A stretch of DNA of 64,000 bases from DASSQJ01 sp963772645 (GCA_963772645.1 CAVYYD010000007.1:434001-498000), one strand, 5' to 3'; positions 1 through 10,147 are shown, numbered from the stretch's first letter. The notes: generated from the letters alone by a model not told the origin. Made by a program: numbers and translations.

Positions 1-779
1 CCGGGGTGCGGGGCCGGGTGCCGCGTTCGCTCCTCCCCCGGCCCGAGGGCCGGGCGGCGCTGCGCCGCACCGTCCTGGAGCCGTCGAGGGCTGCCGGTGC
101 GCTGCCCCGCCGGCCAGGGGCCACCGGGGCGCTCGCCGCGGTCGCGGGTGCCGGGCTGCTTGCCTCGAGCGCGCTGGCCTCGACGATCACCTACGCACCC
201 AGCTGGGTCGGGAACCCCGCCGGCGCAGTGGTCCGCACGACCCTCGCGGACCTGCGGTCCCTGCCGCCGGACGCCCGGGTGCTCGACGCCACCGTCCCCG
301 ACCAGGTGGCGACCCCGCTCATCAGACCGTGGAACACGACCTTCACAGTGCTCGGCCCGGTCCTCGACGCGCGGGCCGAGCTCCGGCCCGGGACGGCGGC
401 GCCGCTGGCCGTCATGGCAGACCGGCAGGGACGCCTGCGCCGGGTCGCGGTGCTCGGGGCGGTCGCCGCCGCCGGCCCGGATCCCGGCTGCGGGTGGCGG
501 GTCGGGACCACGGCCCGCCGCATCCCGTTCCGGGGCGCCTCCGGAAGCGCCCCGGTCATCCGCCTCGGCGTCCTCGCGCCCCGGGCGACGACCCTCGAGC
601 TCGTCGCGGGCGGCCGGACCGCCTCCGTGGCGCTGCCCGCCGGCCTCGGCTCGGCCTTCACCGTCACCGAGGGACCGGTGCACGAGGTCACCGTGCGGAC
701 GGTGCCTGACGGTACCGAGGTCTGCGTCGGCGACGGCCAGGCCGGCTCCGCCGAGCCTCTCCCGGGGACCGAGCCGTGA
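1..779 (+). CDS. C-terminal part of a membrane protein of unknown function (5' truncated)
   Basis: The reading frame is open to the left edge of the window, so only the C-terminal part (about 258 residues) is seen. A hydrophobic Ala/Leu/Gly segment near residues 42-62 looks like a last membrane helix. The following 190 residues look extracytoplasmic, with several Trp, Pro and Thr positions and a lone pair of Cys (in PGCGWRV and TEVCVGD) that could form a disulfide. No catalytic motif is recognisable. It ends in a 4-base GTGA overlap with the acyltransferase gene, so the two are translationally coupled and probably act in the same surface-polysaccharide pathway. I do not recognise the family. 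Confidence 0.6.
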   Translation, partial: GVRGRVPRSLLPRPEGRAALRRTVLEPSRAAGALPRRPGATGALAAVAGAGLLASSALASTITYAPSWVGNPAGAVVRTTLADLRSLPPDARVLDATVPDQVATPLIRPWNTTFTVLGPVLDARAELRPGTAAPLAVMADRQGRLRRVAVLGAVAAAGPDPGCGWRVGTTARRIPFRGASGSAPVIRLGVLAPRATTLELVAGGRTASVALPAGLGSAFTVTEGPVHEVTVRTVPDGTEVCVGDGQAGSAEPLPGTEP

Positions 780-1978
780 CCACCGCTCCCCCGACCGCGA
801 TCCGCCGCTTCCCGGCCCTCGACGGCCTGCGCGCCGTCGCCGTGCTCGCCGTCGTCACGACCCACGTCGCCTTCCAGACGGGACGGTACGAGCGCGGGTT
901 CGCCCACGCCGCCCTGGCCCGGCTCGACGTCGGTGTGGCGGTCTTCTTCGTCATCTCCGGCTACCTCCTCGTCCAGCCGTGGTTCCGTGCGGCGGCGATC
1001 GGTGCCCCCCGGCCCTCGCTGCGGATCTACGTCGTACGCCGGGCCGCGCGGATCATGCCCGCGTACCTCGCCGCCGTCCTCCTGGCGATGCTGACCCTCC
1101 CGGAGAACAGCGGCACCGGGCTCGGCGAGTGGGTGCGCCAGCTGCTCCTGCTCCAGAACTACGGCGCCGGGCACCTCCGGGAGGGGCTGACCCAGACGTG
1201 GAGCCTCGGCACCGAGGTCGCGTTCTACGCGCTCCTCCCGGCGATCGGGGTCGGCGTGATGGCGGTGTGCAGGTCCTCGTGGCGGCCCCGCGCGGTCGCC
1301 CTGGCACTGGCGGCCATGGGGCTCGTCCCACTCTGGTGGTACCTCTTCCTCCACCAACCCGGCGGGGACCGCTGGGCGAGCGGCGGTCTGTGGCTTCCGG
1401 CCTTCCTCGGGTGGTTCGCCGCGGGCATGGCACTCGCGCTCCTGCGGGTGCATGTCGACCTCGGCACGGCCGCCCCGACCTCGGCCGCCGTGCGGCTCGA
1501 CGCCCTCGGCCGCCACCCGCTCACCTGGTGGTCGGTGGCCCTGGCGGTGCTGCTCGTCGCCGCCACCCCGGTGGCCGGGCCCCGCCTCCTCGTGCCGGCG
1601 ACCTCGTGGGAGGCGGTCACCAAGTCCCTGCTCTACCTCGTCGTCGCGACCGCCGTCGTCGCCCCGGCCGTTCTGGCCCAGTCACCGCTGGCGGTCGCGA
1701 CGCTGGGGAACCGGGTGGCCCGGTACGCCGGGGACATCTCGTACGGGGTGTTCCTCTACCACCTCGTCGTCCTGCGGTGGGTGGTCACGGCCCTCGGCAT
1801 CCCGCTCTTCTCCGGCGACATCGTCCAGGTCCTGCCGCCCGTGCTCGCCGGGTCGGTGCTCCTCGCCGCGCTGAGCCGCCGGTTCCTCGAGGCCCCCGTG
1901 CTGCGCTGGGCGCACCGGGTCCGGCCCGGGGGACGGCTCACCGCATCCGGTGGGAACCCCACCACCGTACGGGCGTGA
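776..1978 (+). CDS. Acyltransferase 3 family membrane protein (OafA/YrhL type)
   Basis: This 400-residue polytopic protein belongs to the acyltransferase 3 family, which transfers acyl groups to extracytoplasmic sugars. The N-terminus holds the family signature FPALDGLRAVAVLAVVTTH (about residues 13-31), with the conserved Arg and His, followed by AVFFVISGYLL. About ten hydrophobic segments fill the rest, and the conserved SYGVFLYH segment precedes the last helices. The GTG start overlaps the upstream stop (GTGA). The 3' end overlaps the convergent aftD-like gene by about 40 bases. The context of arabinan and sugar-transfer genes suggests O-acylation of a cell-wall glycan, but the acceptor is unknown. 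Confidence 0.88.
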   Translation: MTTAPPTAIRRFPALDGLRAVAVLAVVTTHVAFQTGRYERGFAHAALARLDVGVAVFFVISGYLLVQPWFRAAAIGAPRPSLRIYVVRRAARIMPAYLAAVLLAMLTLPENSGTGLGEWVRQLLLLQNYGAGHLREGLTQTWSLGTEVAFYALLPAIGVGVMAVCRSSWRPRAVALALAAMGLVPLWWYLFLHQPGGDRWASGGLWLPAFLGWFAAGMALALLRVHVDLGTAAPTSAAVRLDALGRHPLTWWSVALAVLLVAATPVAGPRLLVPATSWEAVTKSLLYLVVATAVVAPAVLAQSPLAVATLGNRVARYAGDISYGVFLYHLVVLRWVVTALGIPLFSGDIVQVLPPVLAGSVLLAALSRRFLEAPVLRWAHRVRPGGRLTASGGNPTTVRA

Positions 1979-4900
1979 TCCCGACGGCGACCGCGGTGAG
2001 GGCGACGATGCAGCAGACCTGGGCGAGCACCGAGCCGGCGCGGTAGTCGCCGGACCCCAGGGGCCCTGTCAGCAGCACCATTCCGGCGCCGAGGTACGAC
2101 CCGCCGGCCACCCAGCCCACCGCCCGGGCCCGCGCCCGCCGTCCGCCGCCGGTCCGCCGCGACACCAGCCCGAGCGTGCCACCGACGACACCGACCGCCA
2201 GCACCGCCCAGCCGCCGGCGAGGACGACGAGCAGCGCGCCGAGGACACCCGAGAGCAGCGCCGGAGCGGCCGGTTCGAGGACGTCCCGGCGGTCCGCGGG
2301 CGGCCCGCCCCGGCGGAGCGCGAAGAGTGCCCCCAGGAGCAGGAGCAGCGCGGCCGAGACCGCGCCGGCGAGCATCCCGCTCCGGGTCGCGTCGTCGCCG
2401 GCGAAGTGCATCTCGACCTCGCCGGTCCGGCCCGCCGGGACGACGAACCCCTGCTGCCAGCCCGCCACGGTCACCGCCTCGAGCGGCCTGCCGTCCAGCG
2501 ATGCCCGCCACCCCGCGTTCTCGTTCTCGCGGATGCGGAGCAGCACCGGCTCGGAGCGAGCGCCGACCTCGACGCCCCGACGGCCCGGCCCCCACGAGGT
2601 GACCGTGACCGCCGGTCCCGAGCCCCGGGCCTCCACCGGGGCTCCGGCGCGGTCGAGGAGCACGCGGGTGACCGCCCAGGACCGGCCGTCTCCGCCCTGC
2701 TCGCGGACCCCGAGGGTTCCGCCGCGGAGGTCGAGCGTCCCATCCCCGCAGGCCGACGCGGTGAGCTCCTGGCCGCGCAGCACCGCACCGAGCGTCGTCG
2801 TCACCGAGGTCTCGAGCCGCCGGCCGCCGACGTCCAGGACCGGTCCGCTGCCGCAGCCGAAGGTCACCGGTCGGTCGGCGCGGGCGCCGCTGACCGAGAC
2901 CGGGCCGGTGACTCCGGGCACCTCGAGCTCGGAGACGGCGATGCCGAGGGGGCCGCGGCGCAGGGTGTAGGGGTCGATCGTCGAGCGGTAGGGGTTGGCG
3001 ACGAACCGCACGGTGAGGCGGTCGGTGGTCAGCGGGTCGAACCTGGCCCGGCCGTAGGGGTCCAGGAGGGCCTTGCGGGTGCCGTCCGGCGAGGTGACCT
3101 CGACCCCGGTCGCGGCCGTGGCGCCGACGTACTCGTCGAGGTGGACGACGACCTCGTCGACCCGGGTCCGTCCCCGCCAGGAGAGGGTCAGCGCCGGCGC
3201 GGCATCGCGGCCGGAGGCGAGCCACGCGGTGTCGAGGGCACCGTCGACTGCGGCCCAGGGTCCGGCCGCCGGGTCGGACACCGCCCGTGAGGTCGCCTCG
3301 ACGTCGACGGGCAGGTCCAGCGCCCTCGTCACGGCCTCGTCGAGGGCCGCCCCGGGGCGGGGCACCGCCGCGACCGTCGCCGTGACCCGCTCCTGGGGGA
3401 CCGTGAGGGTGCGGTCGAGCCCGGCGGCGTCCTCGCCGGTGGAGTCCAGGGCGCTGGCACAGACGGGACGGGCACCGACCGTCACGCAGCCGCCGTCACC
3501 GGGGTCGGAGCGCAGCCAGACGCGGTCCAGCGGTTCCCCCTCCCCGAAGCCGGCCGGCGGGACGACGACCGTCCGGCGGACGCGCAGGCCGGGGATGTCG
3601 ACCTCCCGGATGCCCACGTCGACCGCCGGGCGCTCCGGCACTGCGTCGAGGGTGAGCCGGAGCCGGGCGGTGCGGACGGACGGCAGGCTCACCGCGTCGC
3701 CGACGACGGGGAGCTCGGTGGTGCCCACGTCGGTGGTGAGCCGGACCGCGGTGATGCCGCCGAGGCCGGCGCCCTCGAGGGTCACCGTCCCGGTGACCTG
3801 ACGGGCCGCCGGAAGCACGACCTCCCACCAGGCCCCGCGCACGGGCAGCGACGGGTTGGGCCGCCACGCCGAGTCCGGGTCGCCGTCCACGGCGGCGAAC
3901 GGCATCGAACCCGGGTCGGTGCGCGGGAACGCGTCCGCGTCCGCCGCCGAGGAGCTCGCCGTCAGGGCGCTCACCCCGGTGACCAGCGCCGTCGCCGCAT
4001 CAGACTCCGGCCACGTCGAGTAGTCGAGGACCGGCTTGTCGAGGCGCAGCGGGTCCCCCGCGGCAAGGGTCTGGGAGGACCCCAGCGCTCCGGTGCCGAA
4101 GTTCGTCTCCCGACGCCGCGGGGTGTCCGTGAGCACCCGGGGGCCGCCGGCGGACGCCACGACACGGGCCGTCGGGTCGAGAGTGCTGACCCCGACCGGC
4201 GCGCCGGCCAGGCCCGTGCCGTGGACCGCCTCGGCCGCCCCGGCGACCAGGGCGACCGACGACAGCGGGGTGGCGCTCACCCGGGGGTCGCCGCTCCCGT
4301 CGACGACGTAGACGTCGACGGCGTGGGCCGGCAGGCGCAGCCCGTCGTCGAGCAGGACCGGTCCCGGGTCGAGCCCCCCGACGAGTGGACCGAACGAGGC
4401 CACTCGCTGCACGCCGGGGGTCGCCCCCAACGCCGCCCCCGCGAGCAGCGGCCGGGTCGCGGCGCTCGCCGAGATGCTGAGGTCGTTGCGCACGAGCACG
4501 TGGGTGATCCCGCCGGCGGCGAGGGCGGCGGCGAGGTCGGAGCCGCCCCGTCCCCGGGCGAGCAGATGCTCCACCTCGTCGAGCCACCGGATGTGGCCGG
4601 CGCCGGTCAGCGGCACGGCGTTGCGCACGTCCCAGCCACTGCGGGCGAGTGCCTGCATCGGCTCGTCGCCCGTCGAGCCCCAGTCGTAGTCGGCGAAGCG
4701 CGAGCCCGGCGCGAGCAGCGTGCGCCCGTCCGGGTCGTGCTCGCCGAGCCAGCCGGCGACCTCGGCCCAGTACGCGGGAACCGCCGGGTAGGACGCGGAC
4801 GGCGCGACGCCGAGGGCGAGGAAAGGGCTGGCCGAGGTGACGACGGCGAACGCCGCCCCGGCCGTGACCACGCGCCTCAGGAGCGCCGACTCGGCTCGCG

Positions 4901-6092
4901 ACCGGCCACGGGAGAGGGCCTGGAGAACCACGGCGAGGCCCAGCGCCAGGGCGAGCCGGACGAGGACGTCGAACTTGTGGGCGTTGCGCAGCGGCGCCAA
5001 CGGCCCGTCGAGCAGCTCCCGGACGGTGGCCGCGAAGGGCGAGCCACCCGCCCCGACGTACCCCAGCGTGGTCAGCACGGCTCCCGTGACGAGCAGCAGG
5101 GCGAGCCAGCCGCGCACCCGGCGGCTCGCCAGCGCGACGCCGGCGATCCCCAGCGCGGAGACGACGACCGTCCCCGCGATGAGCACGGGGCGGGAGAGCA
5201 GCAGCCCACCGGCGCGGGTGCTCGCGTCACCGAGGTAGGCCACCCAGTCCGACGTGCCGCGCAGGGACTCGACGAGCGTCGCCGTGCGCGTCGTGATGGA
5301 CGCCGACTCGATGAAGTCGAGGAAGGGCGGGCTGAACCGGCTCAGGGCGAGGAGTGGCACGACCCACCACAGGGTCGCCAGGAGCAGGGCGACGAGCCAC
5401 GCACCGACCAGCCGCGCCCACTGCCGGCTCCACTGCCGGCTCAGCAGCCACAACCCTGCCGGGAGGACCGCGGCGAGGTCCACGGTGGCGTTGACACCAC
5501 CGAGAGCGAGCACGGCGAGGCCCGAGAGCACCGCGGCGCGGACCGGGCGGGCGAGGGCGGCCGAGCCGACGAGCGGGACGACCATCCAGGGCGCCCACGC
5601 CACCGGCCACGCCTCGACCGAGGAGCGGCCCAGGATGGTGAGCACGTGCGGCCACAGCGCGAAGGCGACACCGGCGACCAGCCGGCTCCACCGGGTGCCC
5701 AGCCGCAGGCGGCCGGAGAGCGCGACGAAGCCGGTGTAGGAGACCGCGAGCAGCACCGCCCACCACAGACGCTGCACCACCCAGTCCGGGACGCCGAGCC
5801 GGTCACCCGCGAGGAAGAACGGGCCCATCGGGAACAGGTAGCCGTATCCCTGGTTCTGCACCTGGCCACCGCTGCCCAGGGGGTCCCAGAGGTGCAGTGC
5901 CCGGCGCAGCAGGCCGGCGGGGTCGAGGGTCAGGTCGAGCTTGGTGTCGCCCACCACCCGGCCGGCATCGGTGTTCAGCGCGACGGCGAGGAGCCCGACG
6001 AGAACCGCCGCGTGCCGCATCCGCCAGAGCCAGGCCGTCACGGACTCGTCCCGGGCCGCCGGCCCGACGGTCACGACGGCTGTCGCGGCCAC
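1938..6092 (-). CDS. aftD: Alpha-(1->3)-arabinofuranosyltransferase (AftD, DUF3367 family)
   Basis: This very large membrane glycosyltransferase (about 1384 residues, close to the roughly 1400 of mycobacterial AftD) would add arabinofuranose from decaprenyl-phospho-arabinose to a cell-wall arabinan. The N-terminal third is a GT-C membrane domain. Right after the first helix it has the family hallmark DTKLDLTLDP (about residues 47-56), then LHLWDPLGSGGQVQNQGYGY and LFPMGPFF. A long ectodomain follows, with discoidin-like stretches (for example FAAVDGDPDSAWRPNPS) that probably bind carbohydrate. The last 110 residues hold three or four helices. The GTG start lies 2 bases after the stop of the upstream methyltransferase, and both are on the minus strand. 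A second GTG 6 codons in is possible. Confidence 0.88.
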   Translation of the reverse strand: MAATAVVTVGPAARDESVTAWLWRMRHAAVLVGLLAVALNTDAGRVVGDTKLDLTLDPAGLLRRALHLWDPLGSGGQVQNQGYGYLFPMGPFFLAGDRLGVPDWVVQRLWWAVLLAVSYTGFVALSGRLRLGTRWSRLVAGVAFALWPHVLTILGRSSVEAWPVAWAPWMVVPLVGSAALARPVRAAVLSGLAVLALGGVNATVDLAAVLPAGLWLLSRQWSRQWARLVGAWLVALLLATLWWVVPLLALSRFSPPFLDFIESASITTRTATLVESLRGTSDWVAYLGDASTRAGGLLLSRPVLIAGTVVVSALGIAGVALASRRVRGWLALLLVTGAVLTTLGYVGAGGSPFAATVRELLDGPLAPLRNAHKFDVLVRLALALGLAVVLQALSRGRSRAESALLRRVVTAGAAFAVVTSASPFLALGVAPSASYPAVPAYWAEVAGWLGEHDPDGRTLLAPGSRFADYDWGSTGDEPMQALARSGWDVRNAVPLTGAGHIRWLDEVEHLLARGRGGSDLAAALAAGGITHVLVRNDLSISASAATRPLLAGAALGATPGVQRVASFGPLVGGLDPGPVLLDDGLRLPAHAVDVYVVDGSGDPRVSATPLSSVALVAGAAEAVHGTGLAGAPVGVSTLDPTARVVASAGGPRVLTDTPRRRETNFGTGALGSSQTLAAGDPLRLDKPVLDYSTWPESDAATALVTGVSALTASSSAADADAFPRTDPGSMPFAAVDGDPDSAWRPNPSLPVRGAWWEVVLPAARQVTGTVTLEGAGLGGITAVRLTTDVGTTELPVVGDAVSLPSVRTARLRLTLDAVPERPAVDVGIREVDIPGLRVRRTVVVPPAGFGEGEPLDRVWLRSDPGDGGCVTVGARPVCASALDSTGEDAAGLDRTLTVPQERVTATVAAVPRPGAALDEAVTRALDLPVDVEATSRAVSDPAAGPWAAVDGALDTAWLASGRDAAPALTLSWRGRTRVDEVVVHLDEYVGATAATGVEVTSPDGTRKALLDPYGRARFDPLTTDRLTVRFVANPYRSTIDPYTLRRGPLGIAVSELEVPGVTGPVSVSGARADRPVTFGCGSGPVLDVGGRRLETSVTTTLGAVLRGQELTASACGDGTLDLRGGTLGVREQGGDGRSWAVTRVLLDRAGAPVEARGSGPAVTVTSWGPGRRGVEVGARSEPVLLRIRENENAGWRASLDGRPLEAVTVAGWQQGFVVPAGRTGEVEMHFAGDDATRSGMLAGAVSAALLLLLGALFALRRGGPPADRRDVLEPAAPALLSGVLGALLVVLAGGWAVLAVGVVGGTLGLVSRRTGGGRRARARAVGWVAGGSYLGAGMVLLTGPLGSGDYRAGSVLAQVCCIVALTAVAVGITPVRWWGSHRMR

Positions 6093-6093
6093 G

Positions 6094-6860
6094 TCAGCGG
6101 ACCCGCAGGACGAGGACGAGGTTCCACACGGCGACCTCGCGGACCACCGGGACCCGCGCCACCCAGCGCAGCCACCGGGGGTGGTATCGCGGGTAGGCCG
6201 CGACGAGCTCTGCGCGCGGGCACGACCGGGCCCACGCGAGCATCGGCCCGGCGTGCGCGCGGAAGAGCGTGCGGCCCAGGTCGTTCTTCGGCCGCCGGCC
6301 GTGCCGCCGTGCGTACCGGTCGGCGGCGCGGTGGCCGCCGAGGTAGTGCCACGGCGAGGTCTCGTGACCGCCCCACGGCGAGTACCAGGTCGTCCAGGAG
6401 ATGACGGCCAGCGCCCCCGGGCCGGGTGACCCGGAGCATCTCCTCGGCCATCGCGACCGGGTCGGGGACGTGCTCGAGGACGTTGCTCGAGCAGGCCAGG
6501 TCGACCCCGTCGTCGGCGAGCGGCAGGGCGAGCCCCGAGGCCAGGACGGTGTTGGACCCGGGGCTGCCGGCGGCCGAGAGCTCGCCGGCGTCGGCGTCGA
6601 CCGCGGCGTACCGCGCCCCGGCGCCGGCGAAGGCGTCGGCGAAGTACCCGGGCCCGCCGCCGACGTCGAGGACCCGCGCGCCGGCCAGTGGTGCGAACCG
6701 GGACACCTCGCGCACCCAGTCGGCGGCGAGCAGGCCGTAGAAGAAGGCCGGGTCGGTCTGCTCGAGGCGGAAGGCGCGGAACAGGGCGACGGCCCGGGCG
6801 AGCGACCCGCTCGGGGGCAGCGGCGTCGGGCGGCGCGGCGACCGCCCGGCTCGTGACCAC
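6094..6860 (-). pseudogene. Class I SAM-dependent methyltransferase, two frameshifts as sequenced
   Basis: The product resembles a SAM methyltransferase: motif I is VLDVGGGPGYFADAF, followed by an acidic residue in VDADAGEL, then SNVLEHVPDP and MLRVTRPGG. The reading frame breaks twice. One break is at a run of five G at 6813-6817, between the N-terminus (VVTSRAVAAPPDAAAP) and SLARAVALFRAFRLEQTDP. The other is at a run of five C at 6414-6418, after TRPGG, with ALAVISWTTWYSPWGGHE continuing in another frame to a stop 2 bases before aftD. Removing one base at each run restores about 255 residues. The GTG start has a GAAGGAG ribosome site 9 bases upstream. Sequence error is more likely than decay. 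The acceptor is probably a surface sugar, inferred from context. Confidence 0.72.
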
Positions 6861-6898
6861 GCCCGTGGACTCCTTCGTCGCTGCGCCGTAGCTCTTAC

Positions 6899-6925
6899 CG
6901 GCGGGTAGCATAACCGCACCCGCCG
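6899..6925. promoter_or_regulatory. Inverted repeat with overlapping divergent -10 boxes
   Basis: CGGCGGGT and ACCCGCCG form a perfect 8-bp inverted repeat around an 11-base centre between divergent genes. The centre carries TAGCAT on the plus strand (6906-6911) and TATGCT on the minus strand (6907-6912), so the predicted -10 elements of the two promoters nearly coincide. This suggests mutually exclusive firing or one operator controlling both genes. Confidence 0.45.
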
Positions 6926-6948
6926 ACCGGAGAGGCTGCCACGACGCC

Positions 6949-8103
6949 GTGCGACCATCGCCACCGGGGCGCCCCGTCCGGGTGCTCTTCCTCAACTGGC
7001 GCGACACCGGGCACCCCGAGGGCGGGGGGTCGGAGGTCTACGCCGAACACGTCTGCGACGGGCTCGCGGCGCGCGGGCACGAGGTCACCCTGCTCACCGC
7101 CCGCTACCCCGGCGCGGTGCAGGAGGAGTTCCGCCCCGGCGGCGTGCGGGTGGTCCGCCTCGGTGGCCGCCTCTCGGTGTACGCACGGGCGGCGCTGGGC
7201 GGTGCGCTCCGGGCGGGTGCCGCGCCCCGACGTCGTCGTCGAGACGCAGAACGGCGTCCCCTACCTCGCGGCCCTGTGGGCCGGGCGGACCACCCACCTC
7301 GTCCTCGTCCACCACGTCCACCGGGAGCAGTGGCCCGTCGTCTTCGGCCCGCTGATGGCCCGGCTCGGGTGGTTCATCGAGTCCCGCGTCGCACCGGTGG
7401 TCAACCGCCGCCGGCCCTACGTCGCCGTCTCGGAGGTCACCCGCGACGAGCTCGCCGAGCTCGGCGTCGACCGGACCCGGGTCCGGGTCGTCCACAACGG
7501 GGCGATCCCCCCGCCGCCGCACGACGTCCGGCGCAGCCCCGAGCCCCAGCTGCTCGTCCTCGGCCGGCTCGTGCCGCACAAGCGGGTGGAGGTGGCCCTG
7601 GAGGTCCTCGCCCGGCTGCGCGGTGAGTTCCCCACCGCCCGGCTCGTCGTCGCGGGTCGCGGCTGGTGGGAGGAGCAGGTGCGCGCCGAGGTGGGCCGCC
7701 TGGGCCTGGCGGACGTCGTCGACCTCGTCGGGTTCGTCAGTGCCGCCGAGCGGCACCGCCTCCTCGCGAGCAGCTGGGTGTCGCTCGTGCCGTCGGTCAA
7801 GGAGGGCTGGGGGCTGGTCGTCGTCGAGGCGGGGATGCACGGGACGCCGACGATCGCCTTCGCCGGCACCGGGGGCATCACCGAGTCGATCGTCGACGGC
7901 GAGACCGGCTACCTCGCGGCGGCCGACGACGTCGCCGACTTCACCGACCTCACCCGTCGCCTGCTGCTCGACGGCGCCGAGCGCGACCGGCTCGGCAAGG
8001 CGGCCGAGGAGCTCGCGTCGGGCTTCACCTGGCAGCGCACCGTCGACCGCTTCGACGAGGCCATCGGGCCGCAATGGCCCGGCGCACGCGCCGGCCCCGC
8101 TGA
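6949..8103 (+). pseudogene. GT-B glycosyltransferase family 4 enzyme, frameshifted as sequenced
   Basis: This is a cytoplasmic glycosyltransferase that would add a sugar to a lipid or glycan intermediate. The N-terminal Rossmann half starts FLNWRDTGHPEGGGSEVYAE with a glycine-rich donor loop. The C-terminal half has VVHNGAIPP, LLVLGRLVPHKRVE and the donor-binding segment PSVKEGWGLVVVEAGMHGTP, with the EX7E-type acidic pair. The frame breaks once between about 7165 and 7230. A second indel near 8040-8090 is needed to reach the nearby TGA at 8101-8103, because the main frame otherwise runs on without homology. It is divergent from the methyltransferase and shares the control region at 6899-6925. 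The start is uncertain, since the GGAGAGG site is rather far upstream. Confidence 0.75.
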
Positions 8104-8140
8104 GCCGCGGGCCGCGCCGAGCCGCCGGCAGCCCCGCCGG

Positions 8141-8278
8141 TCAGTTCGAGGTGCCGTACGTGTAGATCGGCTGGTCGGTCGTGAACGCGGCCGGCTGGAG
8201 CGCCGAGTAGAGCCCGAGGCTGGCGAGGACTCCGAGCACCACCGCGACGAGAACCGTGACGAGGATCTGCGGACGCAT
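8141..8278 (-). CDS. DUF2613-like single-helix small membrane protein
   Basis: This 45-residue protein starts MRPQILVTVLVAVVLGVLAS, which forms one N-terminal transmembrane segment or uncleaved signal anchor. A short polar tail (FTTDQPIYTYGTSN) would face the exterior. The ATG follows AGGAG by 4-5 bases, a good ribosome site. The layout resembles the DUF2613 small secreted proteins, one of which (Rv0236A) neighbours aftD in Mycobacterium tuberculosis. Here it also sits in the aftD cluster, downstream of the polytopic membrane gene on the same strand, which supports the assignment. The function is unknown. Confidence 0.62.
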   Translation of the reverse strand: MRPQILVTVLVAVVLGVLASLGLYSALQPAAFTTDQPIYTYGTSN

Positions 8279-8335
8279 GGCGCTCCTGGTGGTGCGGGGC
8301 ACGCGCGCGGCGGGTGCGCCGGCGCTGACCGGATG

Positions 8336-10139
8336 TTACCCGATGGTACGCCCCGCTGCCGCCCCCGTCGCACGGGTGCGGCGGCGTGCCGCCACGACGA
8401 GCGCCGTGACGGCCGCGGCGAGGGCCGTGACATCCCCGGCGAGGACCGGGGCCGCGGGTGGGTCGTGGCGTGCCGGGGCCTGGGCGACGACCGGACCCGG
8501 CAGCCGGCACAGACCGGTGACGTCGTCGCCGGCCACCCGCATCGCGCCCTCGGGCACCGCGGTCCCGGCGACGTCGGTCAGCACCCAGCCGACCCCGAGC
8601 GAGGCGAGCCCCGCGGCGGGGTCCGGGCCGCGCAGCGCCCCGCGCACCGCGGCCGCGTACGGGTCCTCCCCGGCGACGGTGCGGGCCCGGTGGGGGTGGC
8701 GACGACGAGGTCGGACGGAGATGACGACCGCCGGTCCAGCAGCCGTGCCCACGGGGTCAGGCTCGGCCGCCCACCGTTCCACGGGTATCGCCGGACGGTC
8801 TCGAAGGGCAGCACGACGACCGCGCCGGCGCCGGGTCCGCCTCGTCCGCCGCCGCGGCGACGGCGAGGACCTCGCGCGGGTAGTCACGGTGCGAGGTGCG
8901 CCGGCGACACCCCAGCCGAGGCCGGGCAGCGCCGCCACCGGGAGCAGGGCCACGAGGGCGCCCGCCGCCCGGGGCCACGCCGCCGCGAGCCGAGCCGGGC
9001 GACAGCCCAGCCCGCGCCGACCGCGAGGAGGAGCAGCCACGGCGCCAGCTCCCGGGCACCGTCACGGAGCAGCCCGCCACCGGGCCATCCGGCGACCGGT
9101 CCGAGCGCACCGCCGGCCAGGTGAGGCCAGGGCGAGGACCAGCCCGGCGAGGCCCGCGCCGAGGACCGGGGCCCGCAGTGCCGCGGCCCTCGGGTGCGCC
9201 TCGCGCACCGGCCCCCGCCGGGTGAGCGGCGAACCCGGCCAGGGCCCAGCCGAGGAGAGGAGGGCGCCGCGACGGCGCCGACGAGGCTCTCCCGGCCCGG
9301 CGGCACGGCGGCGGCGTTCCACGTCCCGCCCCCGGTGAGCAGCGATCCCGACCGCGCCGAGCCGGCTGTCGGCGCCGCGGCGCGAACACCGCGAACCCGG
9401 CGGGGTCGCTGCCGAGCCCGGCGGGACGCAGCAGCGCCGGCAGCGCCCACGGCAGCGCGAGCGCCACGCGAGCGGGACCGACCGCAGCGGACCGGCGCCA
9501 GCACCGCCCGCGCCGAGCGGCCGGCACCGCGACCCCTGCGACGGCGCCGCACGCCGAGACGACGAGGACCACCCAGGCAGCGGCCCCGCCGAGCGCCGCC
9601 GAGCACCAAGCCCGAGCGCCAGGGACAGGGCCACCGCGCTGCCCCCTAGCCACCCGGGCGGCGCCGAGCACCACCCAGGCGCAGCGCGGCGTACCCGACG
9701 AGCAGGGCCCACTGGCCCATGAGCAGGCGCTCCCCGACGTAGGGGTTCCACACCGCGGCGAGGGCCGCCGCCGACCCCGGCAGGCACCGCGCGCGGCGCG
9801 AGCCGGGCGGCGCCGAGCCGGCCGCGACGAGGATGCCGAGGAGCACGACCTTCTGGACGAGGCCGTCCGGGAGCGACGTGCGAGGCCAGCGCCACGACGA
9901 GGTCGCTCGGGACCGCCCGCGGGGGCTCGTGGCCGAGGCCGAGCAGCCGGCCGGTCAGTGCCGGCTCCGGGACGAAGACCATGTCGCGGACGCAGGACGC
10001 AGCCCGGGCGCCAGGCCCGGACCGAGGAGGACCAGCCCGCGGATGAGCGGCGACGAGGGCCGGCACGGCCCCCGCGAGCCGTGCGGCCGGCCCCGCCGGT
10101 CCGACCCGCGGACCGGCCACGCCGGGCGGCAGCCCTCAT
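8336..10139 (-). pseudogene. Polytopic membrane protein of the arabinan cluster, many frameshifts
   Basis: The fragments come from one large membrane protein of about 600 residues, but the frame changes repeatedly. Recognisable blocks in order are SCVRDMVFVPEPALTGRLLG with GLGHEPPRAVPSDLVVALAS, then AAVWNPYVGERLLMGQWALL, then Ala/Leu/Gly-rich helices, then EDPYAAAVRGALRGPD with GLASLGVGWVLTD. The NPYV-ER-GQWALL block occurs in conserved but uncharacterised actinobacterial membrane proteins, possibly GT-C-like. The ATG at 10139 lies 8 bases after a TATCGT box, suggesting a leaderless transcript divergent from ubiA. It could be a true pseudogene, but local sequence error is favoured because the neighbouring genes show the same damage. 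Confidence 0.55.
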
Positions 10140-10147
10140 GGCGAGGG

